From the NCBI GenBank assembly GCA_016946835.1, contig JACVTC010000003.1, forward strand, positions 87,501 to 151,500: a DNA stretch of 64,000 bases. The letters are read 5' to 3'. This DNA comes from Neocallimastix lanati (nom. inval.) (Eukaryota > Neocallimastigomycota > Neocallimastigomycetes > Neocallimastigales > Neocallimastigaceae). The position numbers and the translations under genes were made by a program. The notes beneath the pieces were generated by a model. It was not told the origin of the DNA. It ran no database searches and worked only from the letters and a program-made list of their open reading frames with translations. This document shows positions 11,419-22,500 of this stretch, one piece after another; position 1 is the first letter of the stretch, and the number at the start of each line of letters is the position of its first letter.

Positions 11419-12129
11419 TTAACTATGAACATGAATTCGAGACAAATTGGAAAGAACCACATTTAATTTCTTTGCATTCAACGACTGATCTGGAAAAATG
11501 CAATCTATAAGTTTCTTAATCTCTTGATCAGAAGCAGTCGTAAAAAGGAAACATTCTACTTACAATTACAACGGAATCTTTAATAATTACAATATTTTTT
11601 CCGTCACCCGCGTTAACCTCTATTTTGGGTGAATCAAGATACTTAGCCAAGATCGAATTATTAACACCATTACTCATCCAACGGCCAACATGCATCGCTT
11701 CGTCTTGCATGTAGACACAAAGTACATGCCAAAAAGACAGAAAGAAAGCTATTTCCTGTTCTGTAAATAATCCGCTGCGTCGATATCATTGTCTCCCCCT
11801 GATGATTTAGGACTTGCAGCAACGGACATCAACTGCAAACCATATGTCTTCATATCTAATTGTGCCCATGATGAACCAAAAAAACTAAACTTAATTGAAT
11901 CATTCATATACTCCTGAAAATGGAGACAAAGCATAGCCAAACAATATTTGTATCCTAAGACCTCCTGGTACCCCCATTCTGCAACACTGTTTAAGGAACT
12001 TAGCGCATCGTCCACCAATATTTTCCTTTCTGTCTGTTCTCTCTCAAGAGCATCCTTTAGATTCATTTTAACACCATTAATAGCAAAGTACGCATCATCA
12101 TCAGTGAAATACTCCTGTTTAAGCGGCAT
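11419..12129 (-). CDS. Unrecognised GC-richer gene with one frameshift and one intron
   Basis: Reading begins at ATG 12129 (MPLKQEYFTDDDAYF) and stays open for 126 residues to about 11755. There the frame shifts by one base and continues coherently (QEIAFFLSFWHVLCVY, MQDEAMHVGRWMSNG, KIEVNAGDGKNIVIIKD) to a GTAAGT donor near 11563. A short intron then joins a last exon (IKKLIDCIFPDQ..., LSRIHVHS) ending at the TAA 11419-11421. Codon use and G+C are unlike the neighbouring host DNA. I recognise no domain; it has one Leu/Phe-rich segment that could be membrane-associated. Its first 22 bases, including the AAGTAAAA leader and ATGCC-CTTAAACA, match the start of the intact cysteine synthase gene, and a fragment of that gene follows directly downstream, so it may be foreign sequence inserted in a partial copy of that gene. 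The frameshift may be a mutation or an assembly error. Confidence -1.
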
Positions 12130-13000
12130 TTTTTACTTGTATTAACAATTTATTATAAAAATTAAGAAATTTTATTATTAATTGATTTTCTATATACAAA
12201 AAAATATAAATACTCTAATAATTTTTAATGATAACCTGTATAATTAAAAATATATCTATAATAATTGTAGTTTATTTAATTTAATAAATATAAACTAATC
12301 AAAACAAAAAAAAGAAAATAATTTCATTGAATAACGAAAAAAATTTCACTATTTATATATTATTTTAAAATTAAATATCAATTAATGTAAGATATTAAAA
12401 GATAGATTAAATTTATAATGAATTTCGGAAAGTTTCATATAGGAAAGTTGCATTATACAATGTGGCGTTCATCTTGTTATAATTTGAAGCCATAAATTTT
12501 TTAATATTTTACAATAATAAATAAATAAATTATAATCAGGTTTAGATATAAATATAATTATATTAATCATTAAAAAAAAAAAAAAAAAAAAAAAAAGCTT
12601 TAAATATTTTCTTAATTACTTTATAATAAAAAATAAAAAAGACTAATAATTTAAGATTATTTATAATAAAAAATAAAAAAGACTAATAATTTAAGTTTAT
12701 TTATAATAAAAAATTTTAAATAATAAAATAATTAAATATAAATAATAAATAATTATGTAAATATTTTACTTTCAAGTATTTAAAAAATAAAATATTTTCT
12801 TACAAATTCTTCATAATTAAAAAATAAATAAATAAACCAAATTTATTCATAATAAATAAATAATATATAACTTTTTATTATACAAATAATAATGAAAATA
12901 TTTCTTTTTTTAAAATTATAAAATAAAATATTTATTTAAAAAATTTTTATCAATAGTATATATATTTATTTAATTATATAATTAAAATATTTTATTATAA
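12130..13000. other. Intergenic A+T-rich DNA
   Basis: No gene seen. A unit of about 40 bp containing AAAAAAGACTAATAATTTAAG is present twice in tandem at about 12618-12712. A poly-A run lies at 12571-12595. Confidence -1.
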
Positions 13001-13363
13001 ATGGAAGAAAATATAAATATTGAAACTAATCTAGGAAAAGAACAAATTATTATTAACGAAAAAAGTAAATGTAATTTTTCATCTAAAATAAAAAAAAAAA
13101 AAAAAAAAAAAAAGATAATTCCTAAGTATATAGATGTACTGAATATTAAACTTTAAATAAATATAAATTTTGCAATATTTTAAATAATATTAAGGAAATT
13201 TTAAAATATGAAAAGTTTACATAATCATCTTGAAAAAGAATTTGATGCATTTATATCAATTACAAAAACATACAATTAAAGATGAAATTAGAAAAAGTCC
13301 AATTTCTATAGGTATAAAACCTAAAAGAATGCTTAATGAAGTTTCACAAGAAATCAGAATTTT
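13001..13363 (+). pseudogene. Broken transposase-like coding relic
   Basis: Plus-strand fragments in changing frames: MEENINIETNLGKEQIIIN at 13001, then IPKYIDVLNIKL after an A run, then LHNHLEKEFDAFISITK near 13217, then IKPKRMLNEVSQEIRIF ending at a stop near 13363. Stops and shifts separate them. The last motif recalls the N-terminal region of MULE-type transposases that are common in early-diverging fungi, but this rests on memory of motif style only. It is directly followed by a minisatellite. Confidence -1.
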
Positions 13364-13825
13364 TAAATAATACTTTATTTTTAAATCATATTTTATTTTT
13401 AAATCATATTTTATTTTTAAATCATATTTTATTTTTAAATCATATTTTATTTTTAAATCATATTTTATTTTTAAATCATATTTTATTTTTAAATCATATT
13501 TTATTTTTAAATCATATTTTATATTTTTAAATCATATTTTATTTTTAAATCATATTTTATTTTTAAATCATATTTTATTTTTAAATCATATTTTATTTTT
13601 AAATCATATTTTATTTTTAAAATCATATTTTATTTTTAAATCATATTTTATTTTTAAAATCATATTTTATTTTTAAATCATATTTTATTTTTAAATCATA
13701 TTTTATTTTTAAATCATATTTTATTTTTAAAATCATATTTTATTTTTAAATCATATTTTATTTTTAAATCATATTTTATTTTTAAATCATATTTTATTTT
13801 TAAATCATATTTTATTTTTAAAGAA
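13364..13825. repeat. 18-bp minisatellite
   Basis: About 25 tandem copies of TTTTATTTTTAAATCATA, some with one or two extra A or T. The unit is a multiple of three, so one frame looks open (LNHILF repeats), but this is not a gene. Confidence -1.
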
Positions 13826-14522
13826 TATTTTATTTATATATTAATTTTAAAGATATATAAAGAGTATTTTTTTTTTTAAATATATATTTATATATATATT
13901 TTTAAAATTGATACGTGTCCAGTAGAAATAATATAAAATAATAGAAAATTATTTAGAAAAATTATTAATATAAATATTTATTAAAAATTATTTTTATATA
14001 ATGAATTTTAAAATATAATATTAAATATAATTTATTATTAATAATTATTAAAATATTATTAAAGTTATTAAAAGAATATATGATTATATAGCAAAATTAG
14101 TTATATTAATTATAACGGAGGTCGAATGTTTAATTAAATTGGTGTGTTATTAAAATAATATGAATTAATAGTTAAAAGTAAAAAGTTATGAATATTTATA
14201 TTTATTAATTAATTTTAGTGTTTCGAAGAATAATTTTTATAAAATTAGTAATCATATAATTATGAAATTAATCTATAATTAAATATTTTTTTAAATAAAT
14301 AATAACAACATGTATTTTTTGTATGATAAAATTACTTTAAAAAAAATAATAAATAAAATAATAAAAAAAATAAATAAATAAAAAGTAAATATTATTATTG
14401 TAATATAATATTCTTGGAGTAATTCCCTTTTGCATAAATGCCCAACTAACATATATGGTATTTAATAAAATACTGTACCAAAATAAATACTAAAAAAATA
14501 TAATAATAAAATAAGAAAAAAC
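13826..14522. other. Intergenic A+T-rich DNA
   Basis: No gene or RNA recognised in this stretch. Confidence -1.
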
Positions 14523-14532
14523 ATTAACCCTA

Positions 14533-14843
14533 GTTTTGCCGTTCCGGTCTTTATTCTGGCTGTTAAGTCGTAAGCTTTGAGAGCATAAGGTTCCTGGTCG
14601 ACCCTGCCCTATACCTGTAACGTTTTTTCCACTAGTTTTTCGTTATTAGGTGGTTAGGGTTTTCAGGTAAGTATTATACCCATTTGATACCCCTATATCT
14701 CTAATTCAACTTTCATCGATTTACACTTCTTGCAGGCCTGAGAGTGTTGAGTGTGTATGGCAAGTTTCTTAAGAGGAGATATAAAATGTATGATGACATA
14801 TGAAAAATTTAATTATCCTTTAAGTAAAATCTTGTTAAAAAAA
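14533..14843 (+). mobile_element. tRNA-derived SINE-like element, copy 1
   Basis: GC-richer segment whose first 110 bp align with the second copy at 26784. Shared blocks include CTGGCTGTTAAG-CGT and GAGAGCATAAGG followed by a TGG-TCGA box, in the spacing of the A and B promoter boxes of a tRNA gene. It ends in a short A run and is flanked by ATTAACCCTA at 14523-14532 and 14844-14853, a likely target-site duplication. The tail after the shared head differs from copy 2, so they may be subfamilies. Confidence -1.
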
Positions 14844-14857
14844 ATTAACCCTAATTT

Positions 14858-14990
14858 GAAATTATTTATTAATTTATTTATTAATTTATTTATTAATTTA
14901 TTTATTAATTTATTTATTAATTTATTTATTAATTTATTTATTAATTTATTTATTAATTTATTTATTAATTTATTTATTAATTATTTTAAA
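14858..14990. repeat. 12-bp minisatellite
   Basis: About ten copies of TTTATTTATTAA directly after the SINE target duplication. Read as protein it gives an open LFIN repeat, which is not a gene. Confidence -1.
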
Positions 14991-15158
14991 AGTTAAAAAT
15001 TAAAATAAAAAATTAAAAATATTGTTATAAAATACTTTGTTAATGATTCGATAAATATTAACAAATAACTATATTTTAATTATATTATTGTAAAAATCTA
15101 TTTGTTAGAAATTACAAATGATTGTATTAATTAAATTTTAAAAAACCAGATAATTGAA

Positions 15159-15189
<31 letters not shown>

Positions 15190-15605
15190 TGATTATGTAT
15201 TAGACTCTCATTGAATTCTTTATAATACCATTTCATCGTCGACTCTGACTAATATATATTATATTGTACTCTTTAAACAAGGTCAGTATGAAAGACATTC
15301 TAAATACGCCGCTTTATACGAAGGGCTTCTTTTCAGTGATCTCTTAAAACATCATCTCTCTGTACTAGCAATTATATAGCCTAACATAGGAATATTTATC
15401 ATGACAAACTAACAACTTCATTTATAGGGAAAAACCTGAAAAAATTGCCCATATAAAACCTTACGGGTTTTAGTTCCCAATTACTACCAGGATAAAAACT
15501 GGAAATTTGAAATTTGATATTAATAAATTGAAATATTAATAATATATATAATAAAATACTTATCCACCGGTTATTTATTATATCTCTGTAAGAAAAAAAA
15601 GGCAT
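15190..15605. other. GC-richer island of unknown origin
   Basis: Between a T run (15162-15190) and a (TTA)n array lies about 400 bp with many GC-rich words (CGTCGACTCTGACT, TACGCCGCTTTATACG, CCTTACGGGTTTTAG). No intact frame longer than about 68 codons and no RNA family recognised. Probably a decayed mobile element or gene relic. Confidence -1.
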
Positions 15606-15621
15606 AATTCTTTATTCTATT

Positions 15622-15634
15622 ATTATTATTAATA

Positions 15635-15703
<69 letters not shown>

Positions 15704-15705
15704 GT
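15622..15705. repeat. (TTA)n microsatellite
   Basis: Nearly pure ATT trinucleotide array. Confidence -1.
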
Positions 15706-16599
15706 TATAAACTAAAAAGTATTTTATAAAAAAAAAATTTAAATTAAATAATTAATATTTTTATTAATTTTAAATATTATTTTATAATTGTTCATATTTA
15801 TTATTTTATTATTTAATTAATCCGGTTGTTTAATATTCATTTATAAATTAATTTATTTAAAATTTATTTAAATCATTTAATTTATATTTTTATCATTGGT
15901 TAATAATTACATTATTAACTTATTATTTTTATGAAAAATATTTATTAATTATTAAAATTTTTTTAAATTTTAAAATTTATATGCATATTATTGGTTAATG
16001 ATACCATAATTTTAAATGTTAGTAAACATGTTAATATCATTTATATAATAACAAAATTACTAAAAAAAATTGGTATATTAGTTAATCTTCAACCAAGTAG
16101 ATACTAAAATTATTTTAAAAATTTTGTTTTAATTAAATGTAGAAAACTTTAATTTAGATAAAATTAATTATAAAAAGTTTATACTATTAATTTAAAAAAA
16201 AAAAAAAAAAAACATAATTAAAATAATAATATAATAATCATAATAATAATAATTAAAAAAAGAAAAAATAAAAATGAAAAGTAAAAATAAAAATTTTTAT
16301 AATAATGAATAGTATGAAATAATTGAAATTATAATTTTTCTTTATTTTGTTTTTCAACTCTTATATAAATGTGTTAATTTTCCTTTTAATCTATTTTTAT
16401 TTTTATTTTTATTTATTAAATTTAATTTATTATTAAATATTTTAATTTTTAATTAAATAATATATAAATAAAATTTTAATACTTTATAATAAAAAAAAAA
16501 AAAAAAGAAAGAAAAAAACATTGAAGTATATATTAAAAATATATATATATATATTTACAATAAAAAATTTTTTTTATTCATTCATATAACTAAGTAAAA
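15706..16599. other. Upstream region of the cysteine synthase gene
   Basis: No other gene seen. A+T-rich with poly-A near 16194-16211 and 16491-16506. The start codon sits in CTAAGTAAAAATGCC, an A-rich leader typical of such genomes. Confidence -1.
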
Positions 16600-17520
16600 A
16601 TGCCACTTAAACATAGTGTAACTGAACTTATTGGAAATACTCCTCTTATTCAACTTCATAAATTTGATGCTGGTGGTAATGTAAATTTATTAGCCAAACT
16701 TGAATATTTTAATCCAGCATCCAGTGTCAAAGATAGAATTGCTCTTGCTTTAATTGAAGATGCTGAACAAAGAGGTGTTCTTAAACCAGATTCTGTTATT
16801 ATTGAACCAACTAGTGGAAATACTGGTATTGGTTTAGCTTCTGTTGGTCGTGCTAAGGGTTATCGAGTTATCATTGTTTTACCAGATAGTATGTCAATTG
16901 AACGTCGTAAATTAATTCAAGGTTTTGGTGCTGAATTAGTTCTTACTCCAGGTAAATTAGGTATGCAAGGTGCAGTTGATAAAGCTAAAGAAATTGCAGC
17001 TGAAAATCCAAATTCATTTATTCCTCAACAATTTGAAAATCCAGCTAATGCTGCATATCATGAAAGAGTTACTGGCCAAGAAATTTGGAAAGATTCTGAA
17101 GGTAAAGTTGATTATTTCATTGCTGGTGTTGGTACAGGTGGTACAGTTTCAGGTGTTGGTGCTGCATTAAAGAAACATAATCCAAATGTTAAGATTATTG
17201 CAGTTGAACCATCTGATTCACCATTGTTATCTACTGGTAAAGCAGGCCCACATAAAATTCAAGGTATTGGAGCAAACTTTGTTCCAAAGAATTATCATCC
17301 AGAAGTTGTTGATGAAATCATTACTATTGGTACTGAAGAAAGTGGAAAAGCAGTGCATGATTTAAGTCACAGTGAAGGTATTCTAGTTGGTATTTCATCA
17401 GGAGCAGCACTTGCTGCCGCTCGTAAACTTGCTAGTCGTCCAGAAATGGCTGGTAAAACTATTGTTGCTTTACTTCCAGATAGTGGTGAACGTTATCTTT
17501 CAACATGGCTATTCAATTAA
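16600..17520 (+). CDS. cysK: Cysteine synthase (O-acetylserine sulfhydrylase), CysK type
   Basis: 306 residues in one uninterrupted exon. This PLP-dependent fold-type II enzyme makes cysteine from O-acetylserine and sulfide. Visible hallmarks: the PLP lysine K44 in PASSVKDR, the substrate loop TSGNTGIGLA (71-80), the phosphate-binding GTGGT (178-182), the SSGAA segment (266-270) and the C-terminal PDSGERYLST (293-302). The length is that of compact bacterial or plant CysK enzymes. There is no mitochondrial presequence or signal peptide, so it is probably cytosolic. Codon use is A/T-ending with a clear coding bias and a higher G+C than the flanks. The lack of introns and compact form would fit horizontal acquisition from bacteria, which is frequent in gut fungi, but vertical origin is not excluded. 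A partial, deleted copy lies at 11251-11352. Function is near certain. Confidence -1.
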   Translation: MPLKHSVTELIGNTPLIQLHKFDAGGNVNLLAKLEYFNPASSVKDRIALALIEDAEQRGVLKPDSVIIEPTSGNTGIGLASVGRAKGYRVIIVLPDSMSIERRKLIQGFGAELVLTPGKLGMQGAVDKAKEIAAENPNSFIPQQFENPANAAYHERVTGQEIWKDSEGKVDYFIAGVGTGGTVSGVGAALKKHNPNVKIIAVEPSDSPLLSTGKAGPHKIQGIGANFVPKNYHPEVVDEIITIGTEESGKAVHDLSHSEGILVGISSGAALAAARKLASRPEMAGKTIVALLPDSGERYLSTWLFN

Positions 17521-17609
17521 TTTAATATATATTTAATTTTTTTTTATAAATAATTATATGATAATTGTTAATATTATATTATTAAATTAATAATTTAATT
17601 TAAAAAATA

Positions 17610-17689
<80 letters not shown>

Positions 17690-18700
17690 AATATAGTTTT
17701 ATTACCATAAATAAAATCCAATACGAATAATTTATAATATTTTTATATTAAATTTAGATATATATATTTTTTTTTTATTTTATAAACTGAATTATAGAAA
17801 TATTATTTTAATGTTTTAATAAATACTAATTATAAAATAAAAAAAATTTTTTTTTATCATAAATAAAATATTCAATATCTTAAATATTTTTCTATTAACT
17901 ATATATATCATTGATATAACAAATACCTAAAAAAAAATTTATTGGAAATAGTGTTTATATGTTTATTAATTATTATATTAATTATTAAATATTATTAAAA
18001 ATATTCACTTGTAATATTTACAAATAACATATTAATTAATATAAATATTAATAATATTTCAATTAAATAAATTAGTCATTAATTAGTATTATTAATTGTA
18101 TTTTGTTATATATTAATTTGACTTTTATTTAATTAATTTATTAATATATTGATTTATAATTTTTAAACTATATATATACTTAACAAAAAGAAAAAATTTT
18201 TCATAAATAAATAAGAAAAAAATTTGATATGGTTCATGGTACTAATGGTAAAATAAAATTAACTATTCATCAATTTTGATGAAAAGCATGGAAGTTCCCT
18301 TTTCTTGTCCCAGCACACATTTCCGCACATAGTGCATATGATTGTTATGGAATATCATTTAGTACTACCCTTGTGTAGAGATTAAGAAACGAGAGTTGAC
18401 ACCCAAATGGTATGACCAATTAGCAACTATTGTGACTATGCAATGCATTATATATGATTATACATTCTTATACTCATATATATTGAATATTACACGACTC
18501 TAGGTTGTACTACACAATATATAAATATATATATATATTATTATTATGGAAAAGATGGGCACAATATATATATATATAAATAACAATAAAAATAAGAAAA
18601 AATTAACATCAATAAATAATCATTGTTTAAAAATTTTATATCATATTATTAAAATTAAAATTTTTAATTAAAAGATTAAAAATTTTATATCATATTATTA
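17521..18700. other. Intergenic DNA with homopolymers and one GC-richer island
   Basis: 17611-17657 is almost pure A, followed by (TA)n to 17686. At about 18230-18560 the composition becomes GC-richer (TTCCCTTTTCTTGTCCCAGC, GAAACGAGAGTTGACACCC) with no frame and no RNA I can name; it may be a decayed element. 18697-18700 (ATTA) is the left target duplication of the gypsy element. Confidence -1.
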
Positions 18701-19040
18701 TGTTAAGGTTTTAGAGAATTAAATAAAAATAAAGTAAGGAAACACAAATTTTATTTATTTATTTATTATTTTTATTTATAAATTTATTTTATTTTATTTG
18801 ATTTGATTTTATTTTATTTTATTTTATTTTATTTGATGATATTTAAAAATTAGTAGCAAAATTTACAACTATTTATACTTTTTTTTTCAAGGCATAAAAG
18901 TTGTTCTTGCCACTAAATTACATTTTATTATTATTTTTCTTTTTATATATAAAAACTATTAAATTTAAATTGATTTTTATAATCAATTATATAAAATTTA
19001 ATTATAACAATATAAATAAAATACATTTATAATATTAATA

Positions 19041-19089
<49 letters not shown>

Positions 19090-19576
19090 CTATCTAAAAT
19101 ATTACTAATAAGAATTTATTTAATTGGCTAAAATTTTTATTACAATCTGTTAAAATATTCAAATAAAAATAAAAATACTATTCTAATATAAAGGTTTTTA
19201 ATAAAATAAAATATTTTTCAATATAAAATAAAACATTTCGATATAAAATTTTATAATAAAAGTTAAAATATAATATATAAATTTTTAATTATCAATATAT
19301 AAAAATATTATTAATACAAATTTTCATTATTAATATAAAAATAAAAAAATAAGATTTATTATTAATATTGTTAATATAAGTTTTAAATATATAAAAATAT
19401 TACTATTAATATAAGATTTAATATAAAAATTATAAAGTTTAATATAATTTTTGATCTAATTTTTAATCTTTGAATTTAAAAATTTATTAAAGTACAAAAA
19501 TAATAATGTACACATAATGTATTAGAAATAAATCGTAGATTTAATTAAGAATGCATTATTTAGTACATTCTTATCA
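18701..19576 (-). repeat. 3' LTR of the gypsy element
   Basis: On the plus strand begins TGTTAAGGTTTTAGAG and ends ACATTCTTATCA. Same sequence as 25890-26774 except for the T-run region. Confidence -1.
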
Positions 19577-19594
19577 AGATGCCCCGACGAAGAC

Positions 19595-22500
19595 TCAAGC
19601 TTCTCTGTAAGCGGAGTTAAACTTTACTAAATTTTTAAAATGAACATTCCTATCGAGTTGTTTCCCAGTTTTCTGATCGATTAAGGTTGCCGTGTTGAAT
19701 TGAATTTTTAAAATTTTAAATGGTCCATTGTAATATGGTTCTAGCTTAGTGCGGCTAAAGTTTCTAACAAGAACAAGATCACCAGCTTTTAATTCTTTTC
19801 CTTTTTTCATACTTATTTGTTCTTCTCGTCTTGTTGCCCAATACTTGTTAGCATTCTTCACATTTTCGCATGCTTCTCTAGTCCATTGATAATGACGAAC
19901 AAATTTTTCCATTAAAATTTCATCATACGATTTACCTGCATTTTCAATTGTTCTTATGGCTATATCATAAGGCTGTTGGTCTTCTCTTCCATATACTAAT
20001 TCAAAACTAGAATGTCCAGTAGCTGTGTTTTTGGTAGTTCGAAGTGCCCATAAAGCAGAAGGTAAAACTTCATCCCAATCTTGATTTTTCCTTCCTAATA
20101 AACGAAGTAATTTTCCAATTTCTTTATTTCGATTTTCAGTAAGGCCATTTGATTCAGGGTGGTAAGTAGCTACAAATTTAACATATACATCATAAAGATC
20201 AAGAAAGATTTTAGTCATATCAGAAGTGAATTGGACTCCATTATCAGTAGTAATAACTTGAGGTACACCATGTCTTGCAAAAACGTTTATTAAAAATTTA
20301 ATTATATCAGAGGAAGTTATGTTTTCAGTGGGTTCAGCTTCAACCCATTTGGTAAAGTAATCAACAGTTACTATAATATATTGATTATTATTTCTTGTTT
20401 TTGGTAACGGTCCTATAATATCTAATCCTAAATGCACAAAGGGACCCTCCACTTTAGTTGGATGGTTTTCGGTTGGTTCTGGATATGGTTGAGGACGATT
20501 TAACTGGCATTTTTCACAATTACTAACAATTCTTTTGATATCTTTAATCATATGATTCCAATAAAAGTTTTTCTTAAGTCTTTGATATGTTTTGTAATAT
20601 CCTTCGTGGCCAATATTATGAGCTTCTAAAATTAATTTAAACCTTTCATTTTCGTCCGTTATTAATTTTCTATAATTTCCATTGTCGATAAAATAATCTT
20701 CACCATCAATAACAGTAAACTTTTCATTAATAAATTCCTTTATAACTTTAGATAATAATTCTTCATTATTTCCATTAGTAATTTTTGTTAATAATATCTT
20801 TCTCTCTTCCTTACTTTTCATTCTTGAAAGAGCATCAGCTAACACATTCTTTTTGCCTGATTCATATTTTATATTAATTCCGAGCATACTAGCGGTTAGA
20901 CACCATCTTGTTTGCCTTGCATTCAAAGGTTCTTTATTCTTAAATAAACCAACTAATGGTTTATGATCTGTGTAAATAGTTGTAGGTAATGGATTTCCTT
21001 CAATATAAGATTTAAATTTAGTCATACAGCAAAACAAAGCGGTTCCTTCTAAATCGGTAATACCATAATTCTTTTCGGCTTTCTGTAAACTTCTACTTAT
21101 AAAGTGTATTGGATGCTCCTTACCGGTTTCTTCTTCTTTTTGTAAAAGAACTCCACCAATTCCATTATACGAAGCATCAGTTCTAATGATAAAAGGTTTG
21201 TCAAATGACGGAAATTTTAGAATAGGTGCATTGATTAATTTTTCTTTTAGGAGTTCAAAGCTTTCTTGTTGTTCTTTATTCCATTCATATTTAGTATTCT
21301 TTTTTAATAATTTACATAAAGGTGAGGTAATTTGAGCATATTTAGGAATAAAGTCACGATAATATCCTATTGCTCCTAGAAATGATCTTAATTCATGAAT
21401 TGATGAAGGGGCTTCCCACTTCTTAATAGCTGTTATTTTACTTTCCATGGGACTTAATCCTTTAGTAGTAAGTTTGTGACCTAATACATCAACTTCAGTT
21501 TGAAGAAAATGGCACTTTTCAATATTAATTTTTAACTTGTTTTCTTTAAATACTTCTAATACTTGTTTAATATGAATTAAATGTTCTTCGATACTTTTTG
21601 AATAGATCAAAACATCATCAATAAATACATAAACAAATTCACCAATAAAAGGGAATAAAATTTTATTCATTTCTCTTTGGAAGGTTGAGGGAGCTCCAGT
21701 AAGTCCAAAAGGCATAACCTTAAATTGATAATTTCCAAACTTAGTAGTGAAAGTGGTTACTTCAACGCTTTCTTCATCCATTAAGATTTGGTGAAAACCA
21801 GAAAATAAATCAAGAGTTGTAAATATTTTAGCTCCTCCGAGACTATCAAAAATTTCATCTATATATGGAACTGAATAAGAATCTTTTTCTGTAATATCAT
21901 TGACTTTTCGGTAGTCAATGCACAAGCGCCACTTTCCATTGTGTTTTAGAATAAGTACTACTGGAGATGACCATTCTGAACAGGATGGTTCTATCAATCC
22001 TTTCTTAATAAGTTTTGTAAGTTCTTCTTTTAAGATATCTGATTTTAATTTAGTTAACCTATAACTTCTTAATTTTACTGGCTTTGAATTTGCTTTTAAA
22101 CGGATCTTATGTGGTGAAAGTTTAGAAGGAGTTAGTTCTTCTGTTGAAGTGGCAACTATGTCAATCATTTCTTTGAGAATTTTAATAATTTGTTCTTTAT
22201 AATCTTTATTTAAGGTGCTTAAAAATTCATCACTCTCAATAAATTCCATTGGAGTTAATTCCTTTATAATTTCCTTTTCATTATTCGTTTCTTTAACTTT
22301 TCTAATAGTGCAAATTATACTTTCTTCATCATAATATTGATTATTTATTTTAGCTATTTCTTCGTATTCACTTTCTGACAAAAGTTTACATAAACTGTTT
22401 AAGGTCGGATGAATAAATAAACAATGATCGATTTGAGTTTTAAAGTTTATTAACATATCATAAAAAGAGTCTTCTTTCTCAATAATTCTAAAGTCCGCAT

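Noticed and set aside
13336-13530. Open frame of LNHILF repeats
   Set aside because: Follows from the 18-bp minisatellite; the array loses frame at single-base insertions.
13364-13825. CRISPR-like regular repeats
   Set aside because: The units are contiguous with no unique spacers, and the genome is eukaryotic.
14523-14535. Telomere-like CCCTAA
   Set aside because: A single short occurrence, explained as the SINE target duplication.
14660-14690. Possible U1 snRNA start on the minus strand (ATACTTACCTG)
   Set aside because: The complement of CAGGTAAGTAT matches the U1 5' end, but the following sequence has no U1 stem-loop I or Sm site, and it lies inside the SINE.
14751-14996. Open frame ending in LFIN repeats
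   Set aside because: The SINE tail plus a 12-bp minisatellite; no coding signal.
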